Of a stretch of DNA of 64,000 nt, positions 9,196 to 17,829 are shown one piece after another. How positions within the stretch are numbered: position 1 is the first letter of the stretch; each line of letters begins with the position of its first letter. Origin of the DNA: JADZFO01 sp964512635 (GTDB taxonomy: Bacteria > 4484-113 > JAFGCY01); assembly GCA_964512635.1 (NCBI GenBank), contig CAZEJB010000005.1, positions 62,001 through 126,000 on the forward strand. Reading direction: 5' to 3'. The notes under the pieces are model-generated. The model did not search any database and was not told the DNA's origin. It saw nothing but the letters and a program-made list of their open reading frames with translations. Both the position numbers and the translations under genes were made by a program.

Positions 9196-9220
9196 GGGCG
9201 GGGGCAACCCCGCCCTTTTC
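9196..9220 (+). terminator. Intrinsic terminator of pilT
   Basis: A perfect GC stem, GGGCGGGG / CCCCGCCC with a tiny loop, is followed by TTTTC. It lies 35 nt after the pilT stop. Confidence 0.9.
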
Positions 9221-9257
9221 ATTGCTCTGTATTGCTGCTGGCTTGTAAGGCTCCAGG

Positions 9258-12200
9258 CTACCGCGCTTCCGGCAGCACCAGACCGGCGCGGTCAAGACCA
9301 TAGATCGCCCAGCGCACGCTGTGCTGCGGCAAGAGGAGCCGCGCGGCCCGCGCATACCATTCAAGCTGCTGGCTGTAGCGCTCGAGCAAAGCCTCAGCCG
9401 AGGCGCCGCGATCGGTCTTGTAGTCCAGCACCAGGGCGGTATCCGTCCCGACCAGCAGCAGGTCCAGCGTTCCCTGAACGTAGACATAATCCGCGCCCGT
9501 TGCTGGGCCGGAATGCGCCGCCAGCTCGGCTCCCTCCGGCAGCTGTCCGCTGGCGCTGAGGGCCTCGGCAACTTCAATGCCTGGCACAAGCAGGCCTACG
9601 GGCAGTTCCCTGAAACACCTGCCGCTTCCAGCCAGCAGGCCGGCAAAGAGGGGCGCGCAGTCTCGGACATAGCGCCCGACCGCGGCCAGGTTGAGCGCCC
9701 CCGCCGCTGCGGCATCAAGCTGCCCGCGGGCGAGCAGGCCGTCTCTCAAGGCCGTGAGGGCAGCGACATCGCTGTAGCGCTCGAATTGCGGCGCAGCCGG
9801 GTCGAGCTCAGCCAGCAGGCGGTGGGTCGCTGTTCCAATAGCGCGCGGGTCTGGCTCGGCTGCAGCAGTGCTATTGTTCGAAGCACTGCTGGCATCGATC
9901 GCAGTATCTCCCGCCTCTGTTTCGGCCCGCCCTGCGGCCAGTGCGCTGAGCCGCGGGGGTGCATAGCGCGACAGGTCGGTCTGCGCGGCGGCGTCATCGC
10001 TCAGGCGCGCCTCGCTGTCCAGCTCGCCTTCCAGCCCGGCCAGGGCGCGCCTGGAGTGCGATAAGTGGCTGACCGTCAGCTTGCCGGGCAGACGCAGCTC
10101 GCTGCGCGCGGCCTGCTCCCGGGCCAGCAGCAGTGCCAGGCGAGCACCGCCGTCCCCTGCAATGGCCGCCAGCAGCGGGTCGCTTTGGGCGGCGTCCTGC
10201 GGTTCGGCGCTTGGCCCGCCCGCGGCGCCGGCAAGCGCCAGCGCAAGTTCGATGTGCGCCTCGCCCTCGCGCAGCTCGGCCGCGCCACTGGCCAGACACT
10301 GCAGAAGCTGGGGTCCCAGCTGGCGCGCCAGCCAGTCCAGCCAGCGCCTGGCCGCCTGCGGCTCAGCCTCGACCGCCTCCTCAGCCTTGAAGCGGCGCGG
10401 CAGGCCGCTGATCAGCTCCAGGCGCTCGCGGGCGCGGGTCATAGCCACATACAGCAGTCGCAGTTCCTCGCTCAGCAGGTCGCGACGGCGGGCCCGGCGC
10501 ACTCGCTCCAGCGCGAGAGTCACGCTGCGACGGGGCGGGCGGCCCTGCAGGTCATAGAAGCGTCCGCCGAGCCCGGCCCGCGGGTGCCAGAGCACGTCCG
10601 CGCTGCGCAGGTCCTGTTCGTTGAACTGGCGGTGCAGGTCCGGCAGCAAGACAATCGGGAACTCGAGACCTTTCGACTGATGCACAGTCAGGATCCGCAC
10701 CTGCTGACCGGCAGCCGAGCTTAGAACCGCCTCGCCGCTGTCGCCGGCCGCCATCCGCGAAGACTCGATGAACAAAAGGAAGCGGCTGATGCCCTGGCGC
10801 TCAAAGGCGCTGAACTCGCCGGCCAACCGCAGCAGCTCTTCCAGGTTCGCCCGGCGCTGCTCGGCGCGGTCCTGGGCCGCAGCCGCGGCCAGCAGACCCG
10901 CTTCGCGGTACAGGCGGTGCAGCAGCTGGTGCAGGGGCTCGCTGCGCGCCAGGTCGCGCCAGTAATCAAGGCGCTTGATGAAGAGCTGCAGGCGGACACT
11001 CAGGGCGGCATCGGGGTGCTGCCCGGCGCTGAAACGCAGGCGCTGCCATAAGGGCTCGCTGCTCCCCGGCGGCAGCTGGCTGTCTAGAGGCCCGTCTGTG
11101 TCTGAGGCGCCATCTGGATCGGTTCCTTCGCGTTCAGCGTCGCCAGGCCAGTCGGCTGCTTCATATTCTGAGTCTGAGGTCTGGGATTCCGGCTCCTGCA
11201 GATCTGCGCCCTGAGCTGCACGGGCAAAGACCTCCGGTCGCGCCGCCTGCAGCAGTTCAGCCGCGCTCAGACCCAGGGCCGGGCCTCGCAGCACTGCCGC
11301 CAGGGCCACGTCCTGCAGCGGGTTGTCGATCACCTTTAGCAGGCTCAGTGCATCCAGCACTTCGGGGCGCTCATAAAAGCCGCTGCGTCCGAGCGCCAGG
11401 CAGGGCACCCCGGCGCGTTCCAGTTCCTCGCGCAGGGTTTCGACACGGCCCTTGCTGGAGCGCAGCAGGATCACCATGTCGCCCCAGTCCGCCGGGCGCA
11501 TGATTTTCTCCGCATGGTCCAGCACTTCCAGCCTGCCGGCCTGCGCCAGCGACTTGAGCTCCAGCAGGCGGCCGGCCACCGCGCGGTAAACGCAGCGCTG
11601 CAGTTCCGGTGAGTCGTCCGCGGCCGGCGCGCCAGCCTCGTCCCCTGCGCTCTCTTCCGCCGTGCTGCCAGTGTCTGCTTCCAGGTCTTCAGCGCTGATC
11701 TGATCACCGGCCGAAAGGTCCTCCTCCCTGCTGCCGAGCGCATCGGGCTCTGGCACCAGGGTCAGACGCAGCAGCGCTGGGCCATCGCCTTCGCCGCCTG
11801 GGCCCGCGGCGGGCTCATGCTGCTCATAGCCCGCACTGTAGACCAGCGCAGCCGAGTCATAGTCCTCGCCGCCGAGCTCTGGCGTCATCAGCCCACTGAG
11901 CAGGCGGTTGATCCCCGCGACCACCCCCCGGCGCGAGCGGAAGTTCTCCCGCAGCAGCACCAGGCGCTCGTGGGCCTCCCCCCGGGCGGCGCTGCCTTTC
12001 AGGCGCTCCTGCAGGTTGATGAACAGCGCCGGCTCAGCCAGGCGGAAGGAATAGATGCTCTGCTTCACGTCGCCAACCACAAAGCGCGGACGGTGCGTCG
12101 TGCTGCTTTCCCGCAGCGGCATCTCGGCGCAGACCAGTTCCAGCAGCGCTGCCTGCAGCGGGCTGGTGTCCTGGTACTCATCTACCAGCAGGGCCAGATA

Positions 12201-13517
12201 CTTGCCGCGCAGCTCCAGAGCGATAGCCGACGGCAGCAGCCCGCCATCGCTGCCCCGCAGCAGGCGGTCCTCGCTGTCCCGCGCGCTCAGCAGCTCCAGC
12301 GCCCCACGCTCCATATCGGAGTAGTCCAGCCAGCCGCGCTCGCGCTTGTGGCTGTCCATCCGGGCCTCAAACTCCCCGGCCAGCGCCCAGAGCAGTTTGA
12401 GCTGGGCCTGGACATGGTTCTCGTCCCCTGCCACTTCGGCCCATGGCCGGGCCAGAGTCTTCTTCAGCTCCTCGAACAGCTCTTGAGCCTGCTGCTTGTT
12501 GTGTCTGACTCTGTCGGCCAGCCGCGGGTCATCATCTGCGACCAGTCGGTGATACTTTCCAAGGAGGGTCGGCTTGAAGTGCAGGTCGTCCTGTTTGACT
12601 TCAAGGTTGATGGTGATGTACTCACGCAGGCCGTCCCAGCCGAGGTGCAGGCCGGCCCGCTCAAGGTGGCCGGCCCGGCGCGCCAGCAGATGCGGATAGG
12701 CCTCCTTGTCGGGCACCCCGGCCAACTCAGTCAGCAGGTCTACATCGTCACGCGCCAGCGTTGCGATACGCGCATCCCAGTCCGCCGTGAGCGCCGCCAG
12801 CAAGGGATGGCCGGGGTCAAATCTCCCCGGGTCCAGCAGCGGCCAGTCGAGGTGCTGGCTGTACCAGGCTTCATGGTCCGGCAGGCTGCGCCGCAGTTCA
12901 TAGATCAGCAACAGCAGGGGCCGCAGTCCGCGTCCAGCGCTGCTGCGCGACAGGTCCTCAGCGCCGACGCCATCCTGCCCGCCCCAGTCAAGGCCGAGGC
13001 GCAGGATCGCCGGGTCGGAGCTGCCGAGTTTTTCATCCAGAAAGCGCGAGGCCTGCTCATGCAGCAAAAGGCGGCTTTCATGCTCGCTCAGCACGCGGCT
13101 GGCGCCGAGCCCGCGCTCATGGCCATAGCGGCGGATCAGCTCAAGGCAGAAGCTGTGCAGGGTGCCGATCGTGGCCAACGGCAACAGGGCCAGTTGCTCA
13201 CGCAGCAAATGCGTAGGCTGGCCGGTTTCGATCCGCCGCTTCAGCTCACGGGCCAGTTCTTCATGCAGGCGCGCCCGCAGCTCGGCGGCCGCGGCATTGG
13301 TGAAGGTGGCGATCAGCAGGCGATCCAGCGGCACGGCGGGGGCCGGGCTGTCCTGGGGCAGGCCCTCCGGCCCCAGCACCTGGCCCAGCGCTGAGCGCAG
13401 CACCCGCTCCACCAGCACGGAAGTCTTGCCTGACCCGGCGGCGGCGCTGACTGCCAGTTCGCAGTCCCGGGCATTGATCGCTTCAAGCTGCGCTGCTGTC
13501 CACTGGCGTCCGCTCAT
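9258..13517 (-). CDS. addA: AddA: helicase-nuclease subunit of the AddAB recombination complex
   Basis: A 1419-residue UvrD-type superfamily 1A helicase fused to a C-terminal RecB-family nuclease. With AddB it resects double-strand breaks for RecA loading. Walker A is AAAGSGKT (residues 25-32), motif II is LLVDEYQDTSPLQ (about 442), and other motifs include VGDVKQSIYSFRLAEP, VHQSKGLEFPIVLLPD and LLYVAMTRARE. The nuclease motif GTLDLL...LVLDYKTDR (about 1345-1370) carries the catalytic D and K. The start ATG overlaps the addB stop by 4 nt, so translation is coupled. The protein is longer than usual (about 1200), mainly through an acidic, Ser/Glu-rich insert near the 2B region. Confidence 0.95.
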   Translation of the reverse strand: MSGRQWTAAQLEAINARDCELAVSAAAGSGKTSVLVERVLRSALGQVLGPEGLPQDSPAPAVPLDRLLIATFTNAAAAELRARLHEELARELKRRIETGQPTHLLREQLALLPLATIGTLHSFCLELIRRYGHERGLGASRVLSEHESRLLLHEQASRFLDEKLGSSDPAILRLGLDWGGQDGVGAEDLSRSSAGRGLRPLLLLIYELRRSLPDHEAWYSQHLDWPLLDPGRFDPGHPLLAALTADWDARIATLARDDVDLLTELAGVPDKEAYPHLLARRAGHLERAGLHLGWDGLREYITINLEVKQDDLHFKPTLLGKYHRLVADDDPRLADRVRHNKQQAQELFEELKKTLARPWAEVAGDENHVQAQLKLLWALAGEFEARMDSHKRERGWLDYSDMERGALELLSARDSEDRLLRGSDGGLLPSAIALELRGKYLALLVDEYQDTSPLQAALLELVCAEMPLRESSTTHRPRFVVGDVKQSIYSFRLAEPALFINLQERLKGSAARGEAHERLVLLRENFRSRRGVVAGINRLLSGLMTPELGGEDYDSAALVYSAGYEQHEPAAGPGGEGDGPALLRLTLVPEPDALGSREEDLSAGDQISAEDLEADTGSTAEESAGDEAGAPAADDSPELQRCVYRAVAGRLLELKSLAQAGRLEVLDHAEKIMRPADWGDMVILLRSSKGRVETLREELERAGVPCLALGRSGFYERPEVLDALSLLKVIDNPLQDVALAAVLRGPALGLSAAELLQAARPEVFARAAQGADLQEPESQTSDSEYEAADWPGDAEREGTDPDGASDTDGPLDSQLPPGSSEPLWQRLRFSAGQHPDAALSVRLQLFIKRLDYWRDLARSEPLHQLLHRLYREAGLLAAAAAQDRAEQRRANLEELLRLAGEFSAFERQGISRFLLFIESSRMAAGDSGEAVLSSAAGQQVRILTVHQSKGLEFPIVLLPDLHRQFNEQDLRSADVLWHPRAGLGGRFYDLQGRPPRRSVTLALERVRRARRRDLLSEELRLLYVAMTRARERLELISGLPRRFKAEEAVEAEPQAARRWLDWLARQLGPQLLQCLASGAAELREGEAHIELALALAGAAGGPSAEPQDAAQSDPLLAAIAGDGGARLALLLAREQAARSELRLPGKLTVSHLSHSRRALAGLEGELDSEARLSDDAAAQTDLSRYAPPRLSALAAGRAETEAGDTAIDASSASNNSTAAAEPDPRAIGTATHRLLAELDPAAPQFERYSDVAALTALRDGLLARGQLDAAAAGALNLAAVGRYVRDCAPLFAGLLAGSGRCFRELPVGLLVPGIEVAEALSASGQLPEGAELAAHSGPATGADYVYVQGTLDLLLVGTDTALVLDYKTDRGASAEALLERYSQQLEWYARAARLLLPQHSVRWAIYGLDRAGLVLPEAR

Positions 13518-16500
13518 CGCCCGCCCCCGGGATCAGCCTTGCCCTTAGCCCGCCCCGCTTGCCCACCGCGCCGCGCCGGCGCTTCCAGCGTCAGGGGCTG
13601 CAGCCCGCTGCGCTCCAGGTTACGCTGTCCAGCCAGGGCAACGCTGCGATAGCGTCCGTGGCTCAGCGGGTCAAAGCGGCAAATCGACTGGAAGTCGCAG
13701 CTGGAGCAGGCGCGCCACTGCGGCCCGTCGCGCAGCGGGCTGACTGCAATTGAGCCCGCAGCAATATCGCCCGCGAGACCGCCAAGCAGGCGCCGCACCA
13801 GCTCGAGGCTCGGCTTCAGCCGGGGGGGGAGGTCGGAGCGTCTGGAAGCTTCCCACTCCCCCTCCGCGGCCTCGGCCAGCTCGCGGCTGGAGGAATTCAG
13901 CACCAGCTCGGACTTGTCGTTCCAGCTGGCTTCGATGCTCTGGTAACTGGCGCTGTGCGGCTGCAGGTCCAGCTCAAGCTGCCCCGGACGCTGGCGGGCA
14001 TTGTCCTCGCACGCCAGCGCAAGCAGATAGACATACATTTGAATCTGCGCCCCGGCCAGCAGCCAGGAATCCTTGAAGCTGCGCTGGCCGAGCTTGTAGT
14101 CCACCACCGTCGCCTGCCCCGCGCTGTCCAGATCGACCCGGTCGATCTTGCCGCTGAGCAGCAGGCGTCCGCCGGCGAAGGGCAGGCTCAGGGGCGGCAG
14201 TCCGGCGCCGGGCTGGTCGCCGAAGGCCAGCTCCGCGGCCAGCGGTACGCGGCCCTCTTCCTGCAAAAGCTCTGTCAACAGCTGTGCATGCTGAGCCAGC
14301 AGGGCCCGGGCCCGCAGCAGCAGGAACTCCACCCGCTGATAGTCCGTCTCCTGCTCCAGCTGGCGCCCCAGCTCAGTCAGAACAACTGCGGCCTCGCCTT
14401 CAATTAGTCCGGCGTCCATTCCGGTCCAGCCCAGCTCAGGGGCCAGGGCCTGCAGCCGCCGCATCAGGCGCTCAAAGAGGCTGTGATAGAAACTGCCCAT
14501 CGTCCGGGCGTCAAAGAGGGGCGGCTGCTCCTCGCTGACCCGCAGGAAATAGCGGCTGAAGTGCCGGAAGGGGCAGAGGGCAAAGGTCTCCATCTGGGAT
14601 GCACTGGCCCGCAGCAATAGGCCATCGCCGCGGCCCAGCAGCGCCCGAAGCAGTTCAGGCTCCAGGCGCGGCGGCTGGCCGGCGCGGGCGAACTCGTCCC
14701 GCGACCACAGGGCAGCAGCCATGGCGTCCGGGGCCAGCAGCCAGAGCTGCTGCTCAAGGCTGGCCCCTCCGCTGGCCGGCGACAAAGGCGCCTGGGCCAG
14801 GCGCGCAGCCAGCTCAGCCGCCGGCAAAAACAGGCTGCCATTTTGCAGGCGCTCTGCAAAGGCGGCTTCGACCGGGCGCTCGCCAAGCCCGATGGCGTCC
14901 TGCAGCCCGCGCAGATAGGCCGAGGGGGGGCGGATTCGACCATCATTGCCCCCGGCCGGCCGCGAGAGATACAGCCGCGTCGCGGGACGTGTAACTGCTA
15001 CCAGAAAGAGGAATGGTTCGCGGCTGGCCTGCTCCCGAGCGCCGGCTGCCAGCAGGTTCCCCGCCGGCGCCTCCGGCACCGCAGCTGCAGCGCCACCATT
15101 GATCAGCTCGCGCTCGGCATCGCTGAAGAGCGCGGCCTCGCCCTGTGACGGGGGCCACTGGTCCTCGGACAGGCCGAGCAGCAGGGTCGCCTCGACCTGG
15201 CCGTGCCGGCCACGGTCAATCTGAGTCACAAGAACACTATCCAGCAGCGGCGGGGGAAAGCCGGTGTCCAGCGCCGCCAGGCCCGCTTCCAGCCAGGCGC
15301 ACAGCTCGGCAGCAGGCAGACGCAGATCACCGGCTACAGCATCCAGGGCCTCCAGCAACTCTGCCAGGGCGCCCCAGACACTGCGGTGCAGCTCGGCCTG
15401 ATCGGGCTGGTAGTGTGCTGCGCCATGGCCCCGGAGGGTCTGCAGCTCTGCGCTCTGCGCCCAGGCTTCCAGCTTCGCCGCGACGCCTGCATCAAACAGA
15501 CAGCTCCAGGCCCGGGCCAGGGCTTCCCGAACGCTCAGCGCCCCCTCCTGCGCGGCAAGGGCACTGGACAGCATCCGCACCGGAGCCAGCAGTTCGCTGC
15601 GCCAGCGGTTCAGCCGCGCCAGCTGCTGCTCGCGGCGTTTCAGCCGCTCGTCGTCAACACTGTCTTCGCCGCCCAGGAGCTGGCCATGAAAGCGCCAGTC
15701 CTCGGCGCTCAGCCACTGCCCCGGGCGCAGTCCGTGCCGCCGGGCATAGGCCAGCAGTTCATCAGCAGCCTCGCGTTGAGTGCCGCTCACAGGCTCCGGC
15801 AGCAGGCCGCAGCGCAGCAGGGCCGCGACATCATCGCTGCCGGCCAGCCCCAGCGCCAGACGCAGACCGCCGCGCAGGAGCTCGACCGCCGGGTGGCTCG
15901 TCAGAGCGCGGCGCTGGTCAAGGAAGAAAGGAATTCCATAGTCACGAAAGATGGTCTGGAACAGCGGGGCATAACGCTGCAGATCCCGCAGCACCACGCT
16001 GATCTGCCCATAGCGCAGCCCGCTGCCCCCCATTTCTTCGGGCAATGTCAGGGCACGTATCTGCTGGGCCGCGGCCTCCGTCTCTTCGCGTTCATCCGCG
16101 CAGACCACCAGCTCAATGTGCTGGCCATCCTCATAGCCGCCCGCGGGGGGGCCGGACGATAGCTGGCTCTGGGGCAGATCCTGGGCCAGCCGGGCCAGCG
16201 GGCTGCCGGGCGGCCAGGCACTGGGAGCCTCCAGCAGCATGGGCTCTTCAAAGGCCGCACCGCTGCGCTGGGCCAATAGCTGCCAGCGCTCAAACAGCGC
16301 CCGCCCGGGCGCATACCAGTCGCGCCCGTCCTCGCCCAGCGGCCCGAAGCGCCGCCGCGGATCCAGCAGTACGGTTGGTGTAAGCGTCTCGCATGCGCGC
16401 AGCAGGGCCGCCAGCGCACTTTCCTCGGCGGGGGTGAAGCCGGCAAAACCATCGATCCAGATTCGCGTGGCCGCAAGCTGCGGCCAGTTGTCCTCGCTCA

Positions 16501-17098
16501 GCAGCTCTGGAATCAGGGCCGGCGCCGGCCGGAAATCCAGTCCGGCATCCTCGCAGGCGAGCAGGTATTTGTCCTGCACTGCTGCCAGGGCCTCAAGCTT
16601 GGCGCTGAGCTGACTGAACTGTTGGCGGTTCAGGGGGGTGTCCGCCCTCGCGGCATCCGCCTGCAGTTCACTGGCGCGCTGGCGCAGCTGGGCCGGCGTG
16701 GTCTCCCAGAGCGCGAGCTCGGCCAGCAGGTCGGAATAGACCGCCGCCCGCGCCTCGCGTTCGCGCCCCGGCTCAAGCAGGCGAAAGACCAAAAGGCGGC
16801 GCTGCAGCTCGCTGAGCTTGTTATAGCTGCGGCCGGCGCGCTCCAGGAGCAGCCGGGCCAGGCGGGTCAGGGACAATACGCGGATGCGCGCTGTGGCCGC
16901 CGCGCCGTCCGGGCTGGCACTGAGCTGCGCTATCCGGGCAAGGGCGCTGCGCTCGATCTGCACGCCCTGCTGCTCAGGAACGATCAGCAGCAGCGGCGGT
17001 CCCAGCGGCTCCTGCAACGAAGCCGCGGCGGCCTCACGCAGCACGGTTTCCGTCTTGCCGGAACCCGCAGGACCAAGGATGAGCCTTAAGCGCGCCAC
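13514..17098 (-). CDS. addB: AddB: second helicase-like/nuclease subunit of AddAB
   Basis: A 1194-residue partner of AddA. It begins with LILGPAGSGKTETV (Walker A about 8-16) and LLIVPEQQ. The C-terminal nuclease has GKIDRVDL...ATVVDYKLGQ (about 980-1003). The four iron-sulfur ligand cysteines expected in AddB are visible: one in ALCPFRHFSRYF (about 840) and three in WRACSSCDFQSICRFDP (about 1126-1135). The start is GTG 17098; a TAAACT hexamer lies 7 nt upstream with no Shine-Dalgarno, so it is probably leaderless. addB then addA form an operon. Confidence 0.94.
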   Translation of the reverse strand: MARLRLILGPAGSGKTETVLREAAAASLQEPLGPPLLLIVPEQQGVQIERSALARIAQLSASPDGAAATARIRVLSLTRLARLLLERAGRSYNKLSELQRRLLVFRLLEPGREREARAAVYSDLLAELALWETTPAQLRQRASELQADAARADTPLNRQQFSQLSAKLEALAAVQDKYLLACEDAGLDFRPAPALIPELLSEDNWPQLAATRIWIDGFAGFTPAEESALAALLRACETLTPTVLLDPRRRFGPLGEDGRDWYAPGRALFERWQLLAQRSGAAFEEPMLLEAPSAWPPGSPLARLAQDLPQSQLSSGPPAGGYEDGQHIELVVCADEREETEAAAQQIRALTLPEEMGGSGLRYGQISVVLRDLQRYAPLFQTIFRDYGIPFFLDQRRALTSHPAVELLRGGLRLALGLAGSDDVAALLRCGLLPEPVSGTQREAADELLAYARRHGLRPGQWLSAEDWRFHGQLLGGEDSVDDERLKRREQQLARLNRWRSELLAPVRMLSSALAAQEGALSVREALARAWSCLFDAGVAAKLEAWAQSAELQTLRGHGAAHYQPDQAELHRSVWGALAELLEALDAVAGDLRLPAAELCAWLEAGLAALDTGFPPPLLDSVLVTQIDRGRHGQVEATLLLGLSEDQWPPSQGEAALFSDAERELINGGAAAAVPEAPAGNLLAAGAREQASREPFLFLVAVTRPATRLYLSRPAGGNDGRIRPPSAYLRGLQDAIGLGERPVEAAFAERLQNGSLFLPAAELAARLAQAPLSPASGGASLEQQLWLLAPDAMAAALWSRDEFARAGQPPRLEPELLRALLGRGDGLLLRASASQMETFALCPFRHFSRYFLRVSEEQPPLFDARTMGSFYHSLFERLMRRLQALAPELGWTGMDAGLIEGEAAVVLTELGRQLEQETDYQRVEFLLLRARALLAQHAQLLTELLQEEGRVPLAAELAFGDQPGAGLPPLSLPFAGGRLLLSGKIDRVDLDSAGQATVVDYKLGQRSFKDSWLLAGAQIQMYVYLLALACEDNARQRPGQLELDLQPHSASYQSIEASWNDKSELVLNSSSRELAEAAEGEWEASRRSDLPPRLKPSLELVRRLLGGLAGDIAAGSIAVSPLRDGPQWRACSSCDFQSICRFDPLSHGRYRSVALAGQRNLERSGLQPLTLEAPARRGGQAGRAKGKADPGGGR

Positions 17099-17166
17099 TG
17101 CGCCAAGTTTAGCTGAGGCAATGGCGAGACTAAACAGAAAATGTCACCGCCAGTACTTGCAGCCCA

Positions 17167-17556
17167 TTACCAGAAAGTTCTGACGAGTCCTGAAGCCACA
17201 ATCTGTGCGTCACGCGTCACGACAGAGACTTCCCTGCTGAAGAGCTTCTGATACTCAACTGCTGTAGCAACAATGACGGCATCATGAATGTTGAGACTTA
17301 TGGGAAGGTAGTCCAGCAGCGCGGAATCAATAGGAAGAATCGTCACGGTCCGGCAGTGCTTCAATGCGTCCAGTGCACGGTTGTAGTCCACGTCTTTCTT
17401 TTGCCTCTGCCAGAGAAAGACGAGTTCGATCAGCACCATCACCGGAACCAGCAGGCGTGAGTCAGATGACGCTATGACAGCCCGTGCACTCGTACTTAGT
17501 CGCGGATCGCCGTCAATGAACCAGGCGAGGGCGTGGGTGTCGAGCAAATAGGTCAT
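17167..17556 (-). CDS. VapC-like PIN-domain toxin
   Basis: A 129-residue PIN-domain ribonuclease with the opening TYLLDTHALAWFI. The acidic metal-binding residues are D6, E44, D92 (NIHDAVI) and D116 (VTRDAQI), all in the expected order. VapC toxins cleave RNA, often tRNA or rRNA. The gene lies 10 nt downstream of a small coiled-coil gene that is the likely antitoxin, the usual vapBC order. It follows the addAB unit head-to-tail, but the leaderless-type promoter of its partner suggests separate transcription. Confidence 0.85.
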   Translation of the reverse strand: MTYLLDTHALAWFIDGDPRLSTSARAVIASSDSRLLVPVMVLIELVFLWQRQKKDVDYNRALDALKHCRTVTILPIDSALLDYLPISLNIHDAVIVATAVEYQKLFSREVSVVTRDAQIVASGLVRTFW

Positions 17557-17566
17557 TGCAGGTCAG

Positions 17567-17779
17567 CTATTCCTGGTCCACAAGCCAGCGGCTGGAGAAC
17601 TCTACGGCCTCAAAGTCGCTGTCATCTGCTGCCAGCTGACCTTCCCAGGCCCCAAACAGACTGGCCAGAGATGACAGGCCTTCCCTGGATTCATGCTCCT
17701 CGATACGAGCCTTGACCTCCGCCAGGGCCAGTTCCAGTTCACGCAGTCGCGTCTTGAGGCTCTCTATGTTTGAGCTCAT
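17567..17779 (-). CDS. Putative VapB-type antitoxin
   Basis: A 70-residue acidic protein. The N-terminal half is a predicted helix or coiled coil (LKTRLRELELALAEVKARIEEHE), and the C-terminal half is acidic and flexible, ending in SSRWLVDQE, as in antitoxin tails that wrap around a PIN toxin. It has no standard AbrB or RHH motif that I can see, so the assignment rests on size, charge and its place immediately before the PIN gene. TACAAT (17787-17792) lies 7 nt before the start codon, without a Shine-Dalgarno, so the mRNA is probably leaderless. Confidence 0.65.
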   Translation of the reverse strand: MSSNIESLKTRLRELELALAEVKARIEEHESREGLSSLASLFGAWEGQLAADDSDFEAVEFSSRWLVDQE

Positions 17780-17829
17780 ACAGTCGATTGTAACGCGAAG
17801 CAGGTGACGATGTTCATCTCTCCCGCCGC

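Noticed and set aside
11817..13394. 525-residue plus-strand open frame inside addA
   Set aside because: Antisense shadow rich in Gln, Arg and Ala; no Shine-Dalgarno or -10 at leaderless distance; addA motifs prove the other strand.
9258..17098. RecBCD rather than AddAB
   Set aside because: Two subunits only, with AddB-type iron-sulfur cysteines and a nuclease domain in both; no RecD or RecC gene.
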